Positions 1-8,124 of a DNA stretch of 64,000 bases are shown here, in pieces. The notes under the pieces were generated by a model. The model was not told where the DNA came from and ran no database searches. It was given only the letters and a program-made list of their open reading frames with translations. Each line of letters opens with the position of its first letter. Positions within the stretch are counted from its first letter, which is position 1. Position numbers and translations under genes: made by a program. Origin of the DNA: Hyphomicrobiales bacterium (GTDB lineage Bacteria > Pseudomonadota > Alphaproteobacteria > Rhizobiales > RI-29); assembly GCA_016125495.1 (NCBI GenBank), contig WGLQ01000002.1:276969-340968 (forward strand). Direction: 5' to 3'.

Positions 1-110
1 GGTGCGTAAACGAAGCGGCGCTGGGCGACATACATCGCGACGACGACCAGGACATAGACGACGACCAGCGCAAGGGCGGCCTTCCAGATCAGCGACATGG
101 AGGGTGTCAT
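1..110 (-). CDS. N-terminal fragment of a membrane-anchored protein, probably an alpha/beta hydrolase (partial at window edge)
   Basis: Only the first 36 codons lie in the window; the gene runs off the left edge. The start is ATG at 110, with GGAG seven bases upstream; a second in-frame ATG is at 98. The fragment has a short polar start, one strongly hydrophobic segment (about residues 7-28, many Val/Ala/Leu) and then QRRFVYA. A single N-terminal anchor followed by a Q-R-R-x-x-Y-type stretch is typical of small membrane-anchored alpha/beta hydrolases. That family guess is inference, because no catalytic residue is in the window. Confidence 0.55.
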   Translation of the reverse strand, partial: MTPSMSLIWKAALALVVVYVLVVVAMYVAQRRFVYA

Positions 111-260
111 TGCGATGCTCCGGCTGGCGATTTGGTCGCCCGTCCATAGAACGCAGCAGGCCCTGCACGTCAATCGCGGCCGCCGTTCAAGTGGGCGCAC
201 GGATGTGCGCAATCGGGTGATCGGCCCCGACGGTCGCCGACTTCGGGCGGGACACGGCGA

Positions 261-1517
261 TCAGAAGCGATCCGGCCGGAATGGCGCGAGGTCGAAATTC
301 ATCGGCGCGCCGGTCATGCTTTCGGACAGCAAGCGGGCGGTGGTGGCCGCCATCGTCAGTCCGAGGTGGCCGTGGCCAAACGCGTAGTGGACGTTCGGAA
401 CGCGCGAGGCACGCCCGATCACGGGGCGGGTGTCCGGTGTCGCAGGACGGCAGCCCGACCACTCCCGGCCGTCGCTGGCATCCAGATTCGGCAGCAACCG
501 TCGCGCCTTCTCGACGAGCGGCTTGGCGCGCCTGAAGTTCGGTGCGCCGTCGGGATGTGACAGTTCGTCGCTGCCGCCGACCCGCAGGCCGTCCTCGCAC
601 TGGGTGATGCCGAAACCATGGGCCGGTACGAGGAGGCCGTGGCGCAAGTTGACGCCCGAGCGCTCGAACAGTGTGTGGTAACCCCGCTCGGCGACGAGCG
701 GAATGCGGTCGCCGAGCATGGCGGCGAGGGTTGCCGACCAGGCGCCGGCCGCGATGACAACCTCGCCGGCGGGAACCGCGGGCTCGCCGTCGAGCGCGAC
801 GTTCGAAACGCGGGCTCCGTCCATCCCGAAGCCCGTGACACGGGCGCGGCGCACCGTGCCGCCTTGCTGGCGCAGTGCCTCGACCATGGCACGCGTCATG
901 GCGATCGGGCTCGAGACATGGCGCCAGCCGGTGTAGGCCCAGCCGCCAGGGATCGCCGGGGAGAGTTCCGGCTCGAGTTCGCGCATCTCGTTGCCGGTGA
1001 GTGGCTGGCAAGGCAGGCCGTAGCGGGCCTTCAGCGCGAGGTCGGGGCGGGCGGCTACGATCTCGGCCTCGGTCGTGCAGATGGCGAGGCAGTCGCGGTC
1101 GCCGAGCATGTGGCGCTTGCCGAGGCTCTGCAAAAGCGCCTCGGTATCGGAGGCGGCGCGCAACTGCAGGGTCGCGTTGGCGTCCGTGGTGGCCTCGACC
1201 TGGCGGCGGTTGGCGCTCAGCACGAAGCGCCAGAGCCAGGGGGCGAGGAAGGGCAGATCACGCCAGCGCAAAGTGACTGGCCCGAGCGGGTCCAACAGCC
1301 AGCCGGGGATGTTGCGCAATGTGGATGGGGTCGCCTGCGGCATGATCTGGGTGATGGCGATGCCGGCGAGGTTGCCGTAGGAGCAGCCCATACCGGGCTC
1401 GTCGCGGTCGATCAGCACGACGCGCCGGCCACGGCGGGCGAGTTCGAGCGCGGTCGAGGTGCCGACCACGCCGGCGCCGATGACGATGGTGTCGCCCGGG
1501 GTGGTCATTTCACGCAT
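261..1517 (-). CDS. FAD-dependent D-amino acid dehydrogenase (DadA family), probably D-hydroxyproline dehydrogenase
   Basis: A 418-residue FAD oxidoreductase of the DadA/DAO family, close to the usual length of about 415-430. The N-terminus carries the Rossmann dinucleotide motif VIGAGVVGTSTALELARRG (about residues 11-29) followed by an acidic residue at the end of strand 2 (LIDRD). The C-terminus keeps the family pattern WSGCRPATPDTRPVIGR and then GHGHLGLTM. The start ATG shares one base with the stop of the hydroxyproline epimerase upstream (TGATG), so the two are translationally coupled. That coupling suggests the substrate is the epimerase product, cis-4-hydroxy-D-proline, oxidised to 1-pyrroline-4-hydroxy-2-carboxylate. 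The general D-amino acid dehydrogenase assignment is strong; the specific substrate is inferred from context. Confidence 0.85.
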   Translation of the reverse strand: MREMTTPGDTIVIGAGVVGTSTALELARRGRRVVLIDRDEPGMGCSYGNLAGIAITQIMPQATPSTLRNIPGWLLDPLGPVTLRWRDLPFLAPWLWRFVLSANRRQVEATTDANATLQLRAASDTEALLQSLGKRHMLGDRDCLAICTTEAEIVAARPDLALKARYGLPCQPLTGNEMRELEPELSPAIPGGWAYTGWRHVSSPIAMTRAMVEALRQQGGTVRRARVTGFGMDGARVSNVALDGEPAVPAGEVVIAAGAWSATLAAMLGDRIPLVAERGYHTLFERSGVNLRHGLLVPAHGFGITQCEDGLRVGGSDELSHPDGAPNFRRAKPLVEKARRLLPNLDASDGREWSGCRPATPDTRPVIGRASRVPNVHYAFGHGHLGLTMAATTARLLSESMTGAPMNFDLAPFRPDRF

Positions 1518-2518
1518 CAGAGCACCTGAAAGCCGTGGGCATAGGGGTCGCGCTCATCGATGGTGATCGTATTGAGGCCGGTTTGCCGCGCCCAGCCCTC
1601 GATCGAGGGGACGATGGCCGGGCGGCCCGCGACCTCGGTCACGGCCTCGATGCGGCCATCGAAGATCGAGCCGATGATGCTCTCGTGGCGGAACGTGTCG
1701 CCCGGCGCAAGGCGGCCGAGGGCATGCCAGTGGACCATGCGGGCCGAGGTGCCGGTGCCGCAGGGTGAGCGGTCGATTGCTTTGTCGCCATAAAAGACGG
1801 CATTGCGTGCGGTGGCGCCGGGACGGGTCGGGGCGCCGGTCCAGAGAATGTGGCTGAGGCCCCGGATCGTCGGATTCTCGGGGTGCACGAAAGTCGCCGC
1901 GGCATTGAGGGCGGCCCTGAGGCGTGGACTCCAGGTCAGCAGCTCTTGCACCGAATGGTCGGCGATATCGCGGAAGGACGGTTGCGGCTCGACGATCGCA
2001 TAGAAGTTGCCGCCGTAGGCGACGTCGACGGTGACGGCGCCGAGACCCTCGACCTCGACCTCGAGGCCTCGACGATCGAGGTAGGCGGGCACGTTGGTGA
2101 GGCGGACCGCCTCCACGAAGCGGCCATCCTGGCGATAACGCGCAACGACACGGCCGGCGGGGGTGTCGAGGTTGAGCACGCCGGGGGTCTTTGGCACGAC
2201 GAGGCCGTTCTCCAGAGCCATCGTGACAGTGCCGATGGTGCCATGGCCGCACATCGGCAGGCAGCCCGATGTCTCGATGAAGAGCACGCCGATATCGCAA
2301 TCGTCGCGGGTCGGGGGATAGAGGATCGAGCCGGACATCATGTCGTGGCCGCGCGGCTCGAACATGAGGCCGGTGCGGATCCAGTCGAATTCGGAAAGGA
2401 AATGCTGGCGCCGGGCGCTCATGCTGTCGCCCTCGAGCCGCGGTCCGCCGCCGGCGACGAGCCGCACCGGATTGCCGCAGGTATGCCCGTCGATACAGAA
2501 GAATGTGTGGCTCGCCAT
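1517..2518 (-). CDS. 4-hydroxyproline 2-epimerase (proline racemase family)
   Basis: A 333-residue member of the proline racemase superfamily. Both catalytic cysteines are present: Cys90 in MCGHGTIG and Cys253 in [11 protein letters not shown]. This points to an epimerase/racemase rather than the trans-3-hydroxyproline dehydratase branch, where the first Cys is Ser or Thr. The expected reaction is interconversion of trans-4-hydroxy-L-proline and cis-4-hydroxy-D-proline in the cytoplasm. The frame stays open to 2755, but the homologous region begins at ATG 2518 ([12 protein letters not shown]), with GGAG about 11 bases upstream and the family's usual length. It is the first gene of a coupled pair with the FAD dehydrogenase and is divergent from the ABC transporter at 2750. 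Confidence 0.9.
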   Translation of the reverse strand: MASHTFFCIDGHTCGNPVRLVAGGGPRLEGDSMSARRQHFLSEFDWIRTGLMFEPRGHDMMSGSILYPPTRDDCDIGVLFIETSGCLPMCGHGTIGTVTMALENGLVVPKTPGVLNLDTPAGRVVARYRQDGRFVEAVRLTNVPAYLDRRGLEVEVEGLGAVTVDVAYGGNFYAIVEPQPSFRDIADHSVQELLTWSPRLRAALNAAATFVHPENPTIRGLSHILWTGAPTRPGATARNAVFYGDKAIDRSPCGTGTSARMVHWHALGRLAPGDTFRHESIIGSIFDGRIEAVTEVAGRPAIVPSIEGWARQTGLNTITIDERDPYAHGFQVL

Positions 2519-2749
2519 GGCTCGCTCGGCTCCGCTCGCGCTCCGGGTCAATCGGATATCGCCAGTGGCCCGGCTCGGCAATCGGATATGTGCCCGGAGC
2601 GTTCGGCGAGTCCGGGTGGTGCCGGTTGGCGATCCGGCGCGCGGGTTCCTGTCTGGCGGTTTGCTGGAGGTCGCAGTTGGTGCTTTACGACCGTCAGGAT
2701 CGCCAATAGCCTTCGGATCGGGTGGGGGCGCTATGAGACGGTGGAGGGC
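2519..2749. promoter_or_regulatory. Divergent promoter region between the hydroxyproline pair and the potABCD-type operon, with an 11-bp direct repeat
   Basis: These 231 bases separate two divergent operons and have no gene of their own. The 11-mer CAATCGGATAT occurs twice, at 2549-2559 and 2579-2589, exactly 30 bp apart (about three helical turns), which suggests an operator bound by a dimer or tetramer. No clear sigma-70 boxes were assigned. Shared regulation of both operons is inference. Confidence 0.4.
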
Positions 2750-3865
2750 ATGCAAAGGGAAGCACCAACGGATCGATTCGCGGTCGAAGGTCGTCGGCTA
2801 ACGAAGGTTTTCGGCACGGGTGCGGATCAGGTCCGCGCCCTGGACGACGCCTCGATCGCCATTCGGCCGAACGAGTTCTTCACGCTGCTCGGTCCGTCCG
2901 GTTGCGGCAAGACCACGCTGCTGCGGCTGATCGCCGGGTTCGAAAACGCGACCTCGGGCGAGATCCTGCTCGATGGCGAGGACATCAGCGGGCTGCCTCC
3001 CTACAAGCGGCCGGTCAACACGGTGTTCCAGAGCTACGCCCTTTTTCCGCACATGACCGTGGCGGAGAACATCGGGTTCGGGCTCGCCATGTTGAAGCGA
3101 CCGCGCGACGAAATCGTCGCGACCGTCGATGAAATGCTCCGCCTCGTGCACATGGAGGCGCTCAAGTCGCGGCGAAGCTCGCAGCTCTCGGGGGGGCAGC
3201 AGCAGCGCGTCGCGCTCGCCCGGGCGCTGGCGCCGCGGCCGAAGGTGCTGTTGCTCGACGAGCCGCTCTCGGCCCTCGATCTCAAGTTGCGCAAGGAGAT
3301 GCAGATCGAACTGAAGCGCTTGCAACACGAGACCGGGATCACATTCATTTTCGTGACGCACGATCAGGAAGAAGCGCTCACCATGTCGGACCGCATCGCG
3401 GTCATGAACCAGGGGCGCATCCTGCAGGTCGGCACGCCGCACGACATCTACGAGCGGCCGGCCGACCATTTCGTCGCCGACTTCATCGGCGACACGAATT
3501 TCCTCGAGGGAGAGATCGTCGAGACGGGCGATGGCTGGGCCCGGGTGCGTGCCGGGGGCGCCCATAGGGAGATTCGGGCGACAATGGCGAGCACGGGCGC
3601 GCCCGGGCGCGGCGATCGCGTCTCGATCGTCGTGCGGCCGGAGCATGCGCTGATCGTCAAGGCCGGGGCCTCGCCGACGCTCACGGGGAGGGTCGAGAAC
3701 GTCGTCTATTTCGGTACGGACACGCATGTGCACTTGCAGCTCGAGGGCGGCAAGGCGTTCACGGTCCGGCGCCAGAACCGGCGTGGAGAGGAGGACGGGA
3801 TCATGCAAGGCGAGGAGGTCGGCGTCCTGGTTCCCGACGATGCCGCTCAGGTGCTGAGGGATTGA
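2750..3865 (+). CDS. potA: ABC transporter ATP-binding protein, PotA (spermidine/putrescine) type
   Basis: A 371-residue ATPase of the polyamine/opine (POPT) importer family. It has Walker [10 protein letters not shown] (48-56), Q-loop FQSYALFP, signature LSGGQ (146-150), Walker B VLLLDE (166-171) and the switch His in THDQEEA. The C-terminal third (about 290-371) has the TOBE-type region found in PotA/MalK subunits (VRPEHALI...). The start is ATG 2750 with GGAGGG just upstream; the frame is open much further back but without homology. It is the first gene of a four-gene operon, with the first permease starting one base after its stop. Substrate class is inferred from family; hydroxyproline or a related compound is an alternative, given the divergent neighbours. 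Confidence 0.9.
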   Translation: MQREAPTDRFAVEGRRLTKVFGTGADQVRALDDASIAIRPNEFFTLLGPSGCGKTTLLRLIAGFENATSGEILLDGEDISGLPPYKRPVNTVFQSYALFPHMTVAENIGFGLAMLKRPRDEIVATVDEMLRLVHMEALKSRRSSQLSGGQQQRVALARALAPRPKVLLLDEPLSALDLKLRKEMQIELKRLQHETGITFIFVTHDQEEALTMSDRIAVMNQGRILQVGTPHDIYERPADHFVADFIGDTNFLEGEIVETGDGWARVRAGGAHREIRATMASTGAPGRGDRVSIVVRPEHALIVKAGASPTLTGRVENVVYFGTDTHVHLQLEGGKAFTVRRQNRRGEEDGIMQGEEVGVLVPDDAAQVLRD

Positions 3866-3866
3866 A

Positions 3867-4805
3867 ATGGCGGGAGCGGTCGACGGCACGGGAGTGGCGG
3901 TTGGTAGGCTAGCGGGTGCGGAGCGTGACCGGGTCCGCGGCAACTGGATGCTGGTCGCGCCGGCGCTGACCCTCCTGGTCATCGGGGCATCCGGCCCCCT
4001 CCTCATCGTCGCCCTCTATTCGTTCCTCAAACCGGGAGCCTATGGCAACGTCGTCTGGGAGTTTTCGGGTCAGGCATGGCTCAACATTTTCCTCCAACGT
4101 GATATCTTCGACGACACGCTGAAACTCGCCGACGCGCACCTCACCATATTCTGGCGCTCGATCAAGCTTTCGCTGGCGACGACCCTCATCACCTTCCTGA
4201 TCGGGTTCCCGACCGCCTGGTTCATCGCGACGCGGCCGAGGCAGACGCGGGCCGCCTGGCTCTTCCTCATAACCATCCCGTTCTGGACCAACCTCCTCAT
4301 CCGCACCTTCGCCCTGATGGAGGTGATCCGGAACGAGGGGATCATGAACTCCGTGCTCATGTGGCTCGGGGTGATCGGAGAACCGATCCGGCTCATCTAT
4401 ACGGACACGGCCGTGCTGATCGGCATGAGCTATGTCTACCTGCCGCTCATGGTGTTGCCGCTCTATGCCGCGATCGAGCGGTTCGACATGCGTCTCGTGG
4501 AAGCCGGATACGACCTCTATGCAGGCCGGCTGCAGGTGCTTCGGCGGATCATCCTGCCGATGGTCAAACCCGGCATCATCGCCGGCTCGATCCTGGTTTT
4601 CATTCCTTCACTCGGAGCCTACGTCACGCCGCGCGTGCTCGGTGGCGGCAAGAACATGATGATCGGCAACTTCATCGAGCTGCAATTCGGGGCGGGACGC
4701 AACTGGCCGCTCGGGGCCGCTCTCTCGATGCTGCTGCTGATCATCGTCATGGGGGCGCTGCTGATCTACGTGCGGGCGGCGATGCGCGATGGGGAGAGGA
4801 GCTGA
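3867..4805 (+). CDS. potB: ABC transporter permease, PotB type
   Basis: A 312-residue inner-membrane permease with about six membrane spans. The first follows a polar leader (MLVAPALTLLVIGASGPLLIVALYSF). The cytoplasmic EAA loop that contacts the ATPase is visible as EAGYDLYAGRLQVLRRIILP followed by MVKPG, near residues 213-236. A long insertion after the first span is normal in PotB proteins. It starts one base after the ATPase stop (TGA-A-ATG) and is followed with the same one-base spacing by the second permease, so the operon is tightly coupled. Confidence 0.9.
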   Translation: MAGAVDGTGVAVGRLAGAERDRVRGNWMLVAPALTLLVIGASGPLLIVALYSFLKPGAYGNVVWEFSGQAWLNIFLQRDIFDDTLKLADAHLTIFWRSIKLSLATTLITFLIGFPTAWFIATRPRQTRAAWLFLITIPFWTNLLIRTFALMEVIRNEGIMNSVLMWLGVIGEPIRLIYTDTAVLIGMSYVYLPLMVLPLYAAIERFDMRLVEAGYDLYAGRLQVLRRIILPMVKPGIIAGSILVFIPSLGAYVTPRVLGGGKNMMIGNFIELQFGAGRNWPLGAALSMLLLIIVMGALLIYVRAAMRDGERS

Positions 4806-4806
4806 A

Positions 4807-5613
4807 ATGGCGGCGCGCGCGCAGTTTTCCGTCACGCGGCTGCCCGGTTTCGCGGCGATTGCGCTGGCGACGTTCGTTGCGCTCTATCTGCCGATCATCA
4901 CGCTCGTGGTCTATTCGTTCAACGCCGAGAAGTCGGTCGCCGTCTGGGGCGGGTTCTCCCTGCAATGGTACCACGCGGCATGGGAAAACCGCGCGGTGCA
5001 GGACGCCACGATACGCTCGCTCATCATTGCCGTTGCCGCCTCGGCGATCGCCACGCTGGTCGCCACGATGGCCGCGCTCGGCACGACGCGCACGGGCAAA
5101 TTCCGCGGCCAGACCTTCATCTACGTCATGATCAACCAGCCGCTCATGGTGCCGGAGATCGTGACCGCGGTGGCGCTGCTCATCTTCTTTGCCAGCATCA
5201 AGGTGGCAACCGGTTACAGCGGGCTCGGTTATTTGATCCTGGCGCACTCGGCGTTCTGCGTGCCATTCGCCTATCTCCCCATCCGCGCCCGATTGGAGGG
5301 GATGGACCTCAGCCTCGAAGCCGCTGCCGCCGATCTCTATGCGACGCCCTGGAGCACCTTCCGGCGCATCACGCTGCCGCTGATGGCGCCCGGCATCATG
5401 GCGGGGGCCATGCTCGCCTTCGTCATCTCGCTCGACGATGTGATCATAACCGAATTCGTCAAATCGGCCGGCCAGGACACGTTGCCGACATACATGCTCG
5501 GCCAGATGCGCCGCGCCATCACACCGGAGGTGAACGCCATTTCGACGGCGCTTCTCGCCCTCACGGTCCTGCTTCTGACGGCCTTCTTCCTGCTCACCAG
5601 GAAGCGAGCCTAG
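4807..5613 (+). CDS. potC: ABC transporter permease, PotC type
   Basis: A 268-residue second permease of the polyamine-type importer. The start is ATG 4807, one base after the previous stop, with GAGGAG upstream; an in-frame ATG at 4789 lies inside the previous gene and is less likely. It has about six hydrophobic spans and the EAA loop EAAAADLYATPWSTFRRITL then PLMAPG. The end (LLTAFFLLTRKRA) is a final span with a positively charged tail. It pairs with the PotB-type subunit to form the heterodimeric channel. The substrate-binding protein follows after 35 bases. Confidence 0.9.
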   Translation: MAARAQFSVTRLPGFAAIALATFVALYLPIITLVVYSFNAEKSVAVWGGFSLQWYHAAWENRAVQDATIRSLIIAVAASAIATLVATMAALGTTRTGKFRGQTFIYVMINQPLMVPEIVTAVALLIFFASIKVATGYSGLGYLILAHSAFCVPFAYLPIRARLEGMDLSLEAAAADLYATPWSTFRRITLPLMAPGIMAGAMLAFVISLDDVIITEFVKSAGQDTLPTYMLGQMRRAITPEVNAISTALLALTVLLLTAFFLLTRKRA

Positions 5614-5648
5614 GAAAAACGCCCCAAGCAACAAGGAGACCAAAAGCA

Positions 5649-6674
5649 ATGAGGAAACTGGCGCTGACGATCGCAGCACTGCTGGCGGGGACCACCATGG
5701 TCCAGGCGGCCGGCGAGCTGCACATCTTCAACTGGGGTAACTACACCGCCCCCGATCTCATCAAGAAGTTCGAGGAGACCTACCAGGTCAAGGTCACGGT
5801 CACCGACTACGACTCGAACGACACGGCGCTGGCCAAGATCGAGGCCGGTGGTCACGGCTTCGATATCGTCGTGCCGTCCGCGAGCTACGTGCCGATCTTC
5901 GCCGGCAAGGGACTGCTCATGGAGCTCAATCCGGCCGAGTTCAAGAACCACGGCAATATCGCCCCCGAGTGGCGCGATGTCACGTGGGACCCGGGTCGCA
6001 AGTTCACCGTGCCGTGGCAGTGGGGTAGCACCGGCGTGGCGGTGAACAAGTCGGTCTATGCCGGTGATCCGAACACTTCGGACATCTTCCTCAACCCGCC
6101 GGACGAGCTCAAGGGCAAGATCAACGTCGTGCCGGAGATGATGGATGTCATCCCGCTCACCATCCTCTACGCCGGCGGGGAGCTTTGCACCGAGGACAAG
6201 GACGTCCTGCGCAAGGTCCGCGACCTCCTCATGGCCGCCAAGCCGCACTGGATGAGCATGGACTACGGCATGACGGAAAAGCTCGGCAACAGCGACGTCT
6301 CGGCGTCGGTGAACTGGAGCGGTTCGACGATGCGAGCGCGCCTCGTCAACCCCAATGTCGTCTACGGCTATCCCAATGAAGGCTACATGCTGTGGATGGA
6401 CTCGGCCGGGATCCTCTCCGACGCCAAGAACGTCGAGAATGCCAAGCTGTTCCTCGACTTCATCATGCTGCCTGAAAACGCCGCGATGATCTCGGCCTTC
6501 GCGCGGTATTCGAACGGCATTTCGGGGTCGGAAGCTTACATGCCCGAGGAGATGAAAACCGCGCCAGAGGTCGTCATTCCGGCCGAATTCAAGGCAGCCG
6601 GTCATTTCAACCCGACCTGCTCGCCGGCAGCGCAAGCGCTCTATACGGCGATCTGGACCGAGCTGCAGAAGTAG
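5649..6674 (+). CDS. potD: Periplasmic substrate-binding protein, PotD/PotF type
   Basis: A 341-residue solute-binding protein. It starts at ATG 5649 with AAGGAG 11 bases upstream and has a classic signal peptide (MRKLALTIAALLAGTTMVQA, cut near residue 20-21). The mature start (AGELHIFNWGNYTAPDLIKKFEE) and SNDTALAKIEAGG are typical of PotD/PotF proteins. It delivers ligand in the periplasm to the PotBC-type channel. The strong stem-loop at 6704 ends the operon. Whether it binds a polyamine, an amino-acid derivative or another small amine cannot be read here; the divergent hydroxyproline genes make a hydroxyproline-related ligand worth considering. Confidence 0.9.
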   Translation: MRKLALTIAALLAGTTMVQAAGELHIFNWGNYTAPDLIKKFEETYQVKVTVTDYDSNDTALAKIEAGGHGFDIVVPSASYVPIFAGKGLLMELNPAEFKNHGNIAPEWRDVTWDPGRKFTVPWQWGSTGVAVNKSVYAGDPNTSDIFLNPPDELKGKINVVPEMMDVIPLTILYAGGELCTEDKDVLRKVRDLLMAAKPHWMSMDYGMTEKLGNSDVSASVNWSGSTMRARLVNPNVVYGYPNEGYMLWMDSAGILSDAKNVENAKLFLDFIMLPENAAMISAFARYSNGISGSEAYMPEEMKTAPEVVIPAEFKAAGHFNPTCSPAAQALYTAIWTELQK

Positions 6675-6703
6675 TTCCGTTTCAGGAGCGGACGAGCGAA
6701 AGC

Positions 6704-6735
6704 GGGGCGCCGGGCGATGGCTCGGCGCCCCTTTT
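6704..6735 (+). terminator. Rho-independent terminator of the potABCD-type operon
   Basis: A perfect 9-bp GC stem (GGGGCGCCG at 6704-6712, CGGCGCCCC at 6723-6731) with a 10-base loop is followed directly by TTTT. It lies 30 bases after the substrate-binding protein stop. Confidence 0.85.
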
Positions 6736-6821
6736 GTCGTCGCATCGCAAGGCGATCACATTGGCTGCGAGCGGCTCTCGGGTGCCGCCTCACGAATCTG
6801 TGTTGTCAGCGCAACTGCCCC

Positions 6822-6850
6822 ATTCATTCACAGAGTCGAATGAATTTTTC
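6822..6850. promoter_or_regulatory. Perfect 8-bp inverted repeat followed by T5, upstream of the lipoprotein gene
   Basis: ATTCATTC (6822-6829) and GAATGAAT (6838-6845) form a perfect inverted repeat around an 8-base spacer that includes a GAGTC site, and TTTTT follows. The AT stem is weak for a terminator, and an operator for the gene at 6948 is equally possible. The surrounding 6736-6947 has no gene. Confidence 0.35.
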
Positions 6851-6947
6851 CACAGCCATCGAATGATCCGCTCGGCTAGTCTCGTAGTGAGGCCTGCGGC
6901 TCGGGGGCGCGGCGGCAAGGCTCGGCGATAAGGTTCCGAGGAGTCCC

Positions 6948-8057
6948 ATGCTCGGCAAGTTGCGCATTGCTCTCGCGATGGTCATGGCCGTTTGTGTAAT
7001 GGCCTCCTGCACCGTCTTCCACTCGCTCGATGTCGGCGAGGACGGCATCATCTATTATCTTCCGAAAACCCTGGTCGAGGTAACCATCACGCCGTGGGGG
7101 CGGGCCGGCAAGGACGCCGATGGCCCGATCTATGCCATCGACCATCTCGTCCTCGACGTCGCCAGCCCCGAAAACAAGCCGGACATCCGGTATCCCTACG
7201 TGCTCCAGTACGATGCCAGCCGGTTCTCGCACGACCGGCTGTGCGTTGCGGCAGACAAGGGTCTGTTGCAGTTCGTCGAGGTTGCAACCGACGACAAGAC
7301 CGACGACATCATCGTTTCGATCGCCAAGCTGTTCGGGCGGCTCGCGGGTCCGTCCGCGTTCACGGCCGATGTGCGTCAAGACGAGAGCACGATCGGACCG
7401 CTCGAGGCGATCAAGCTCGTGATGACCATCGATCCACTCGATCCGCGCGACGTCGAGGCGGTGAACCAGCGGATCGTGGCGGCCTATGGCCAGCACTGGG
7501 CGGAGGGGGCGGCACGATATCGCTTCAGCGTTCCCGATGCGGCGGCCATGCGGGGACAGGAGGGCTATCGGAATTGCCCGGTGGACGCCGTCTGCTACCG
7601 CACGGCGGTCTCCACGCGCTTCCTCCTGTCCGGACCGGGCGGCTACAGTTCGAGCGCGCACACCGACGTCGTCAACCAGGCGATCGTCGGCCACGTCGGC
7701 GTCACCAGGGCGTTCATGGTCGAGAAAGTGACGAAGCTCGGGTTCGACGGCGGCGTGCTTAAGTCGGTCGCGATTTCGAAACCGAGCGAGGTGCTGGCCG
7801 TCGCGCAATTGCCGCTCACCGTCTACGACGCGGTTCTGACTTCCGCGCTCGCGGCACCGGGCAAACTGCTCGCCAACATCGGCGGGCTTCCGGCGGAACA
7901 GCAAGTCGCGATGATCAAGCAGCTTGCGGAGAACACGGCCCAGATCCAAAACCTGGAGGCGAGCCTCGCTTCGATCCGCGAATCGGGGATCTCCGATGGC
8001 GCGGCCAGCGTCGGCGATGGGCTCTTTACGGTACGCTGCACCGGAAGCGGCACCTGA
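6948..8057 (+). CDS. Uncharacterised lipoprotein, 369 aa
   Basis: The start is ATG 6948 with GAGGAG upstream. The N-terminus is a lipoprotein signal (MLGKLRIALAMVMAVCVMASC); the lipobox VMASC puts the lipidated Cys near residue 21. The mature part is soluble and mixed alpha/beta with no membrane segment. The last about 60 residues (AEQQVAMIKQLAENTAQIQNL) are helical and could form a short coiled coil. I do not recognise the family. A secreted trypsin-like protease starts 67 bases downstream on the same strand, so the two may be co-transcribed and act together in the envelope; that is inference. Confidence 0.75.
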   Translation: MLGKLRIALAMVMAVCVMASCTVFHSLDVGEDGIIYYLPKTLVEVTITPWGRAGKDADGPIYAIDHLVLDVASPENKPDIRYPYVLQYDASRFSHDRLCVAADKGLLQFVEVATDDKTDDIIVSIAKLFGRLAGPSAFTADVRQDESTIGPLEAIKLVMTIDPLDPRDVEAVNQRIVAAYGQHWAEGAARYRFSVPDAAAMRGQEGYRNCPVDAVCYRTAVSTRFLLSGPGGYSSSAHTDVVNQAIVGHVGVTRAFMVEKVTKLGFDGGVLKSVAISKPSEVLAVAQLPLTVYDAVLTSALAAPGKLLANIGGLPAEQQVAMIKQLAENTAQIQNLEASLASIRESGISDGAASVGDGLFTVRCTGSGT

Positions 8058-8124
8058 GTCCGTGATGCTTTCTCGCTCCGCGCCCATCGGCGGAAATCGA
8101 TCGACATTCCTCAGGTGCGTCGTC

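Noticed and set aside
1850-2749. 300-codon upstream extension of the potA-type frame
   Set aside because: It is antisense to the epimerase gene; the ATPase homology and the ribosome-binding site begin at 2750.
5610-6635. 341-codon minus-strand frame across the substrate-binding protein gene
   Set aside because: The plus-strand protein has a signal peptide and PotD motifs; the antisense frame is compositionally a shadow.
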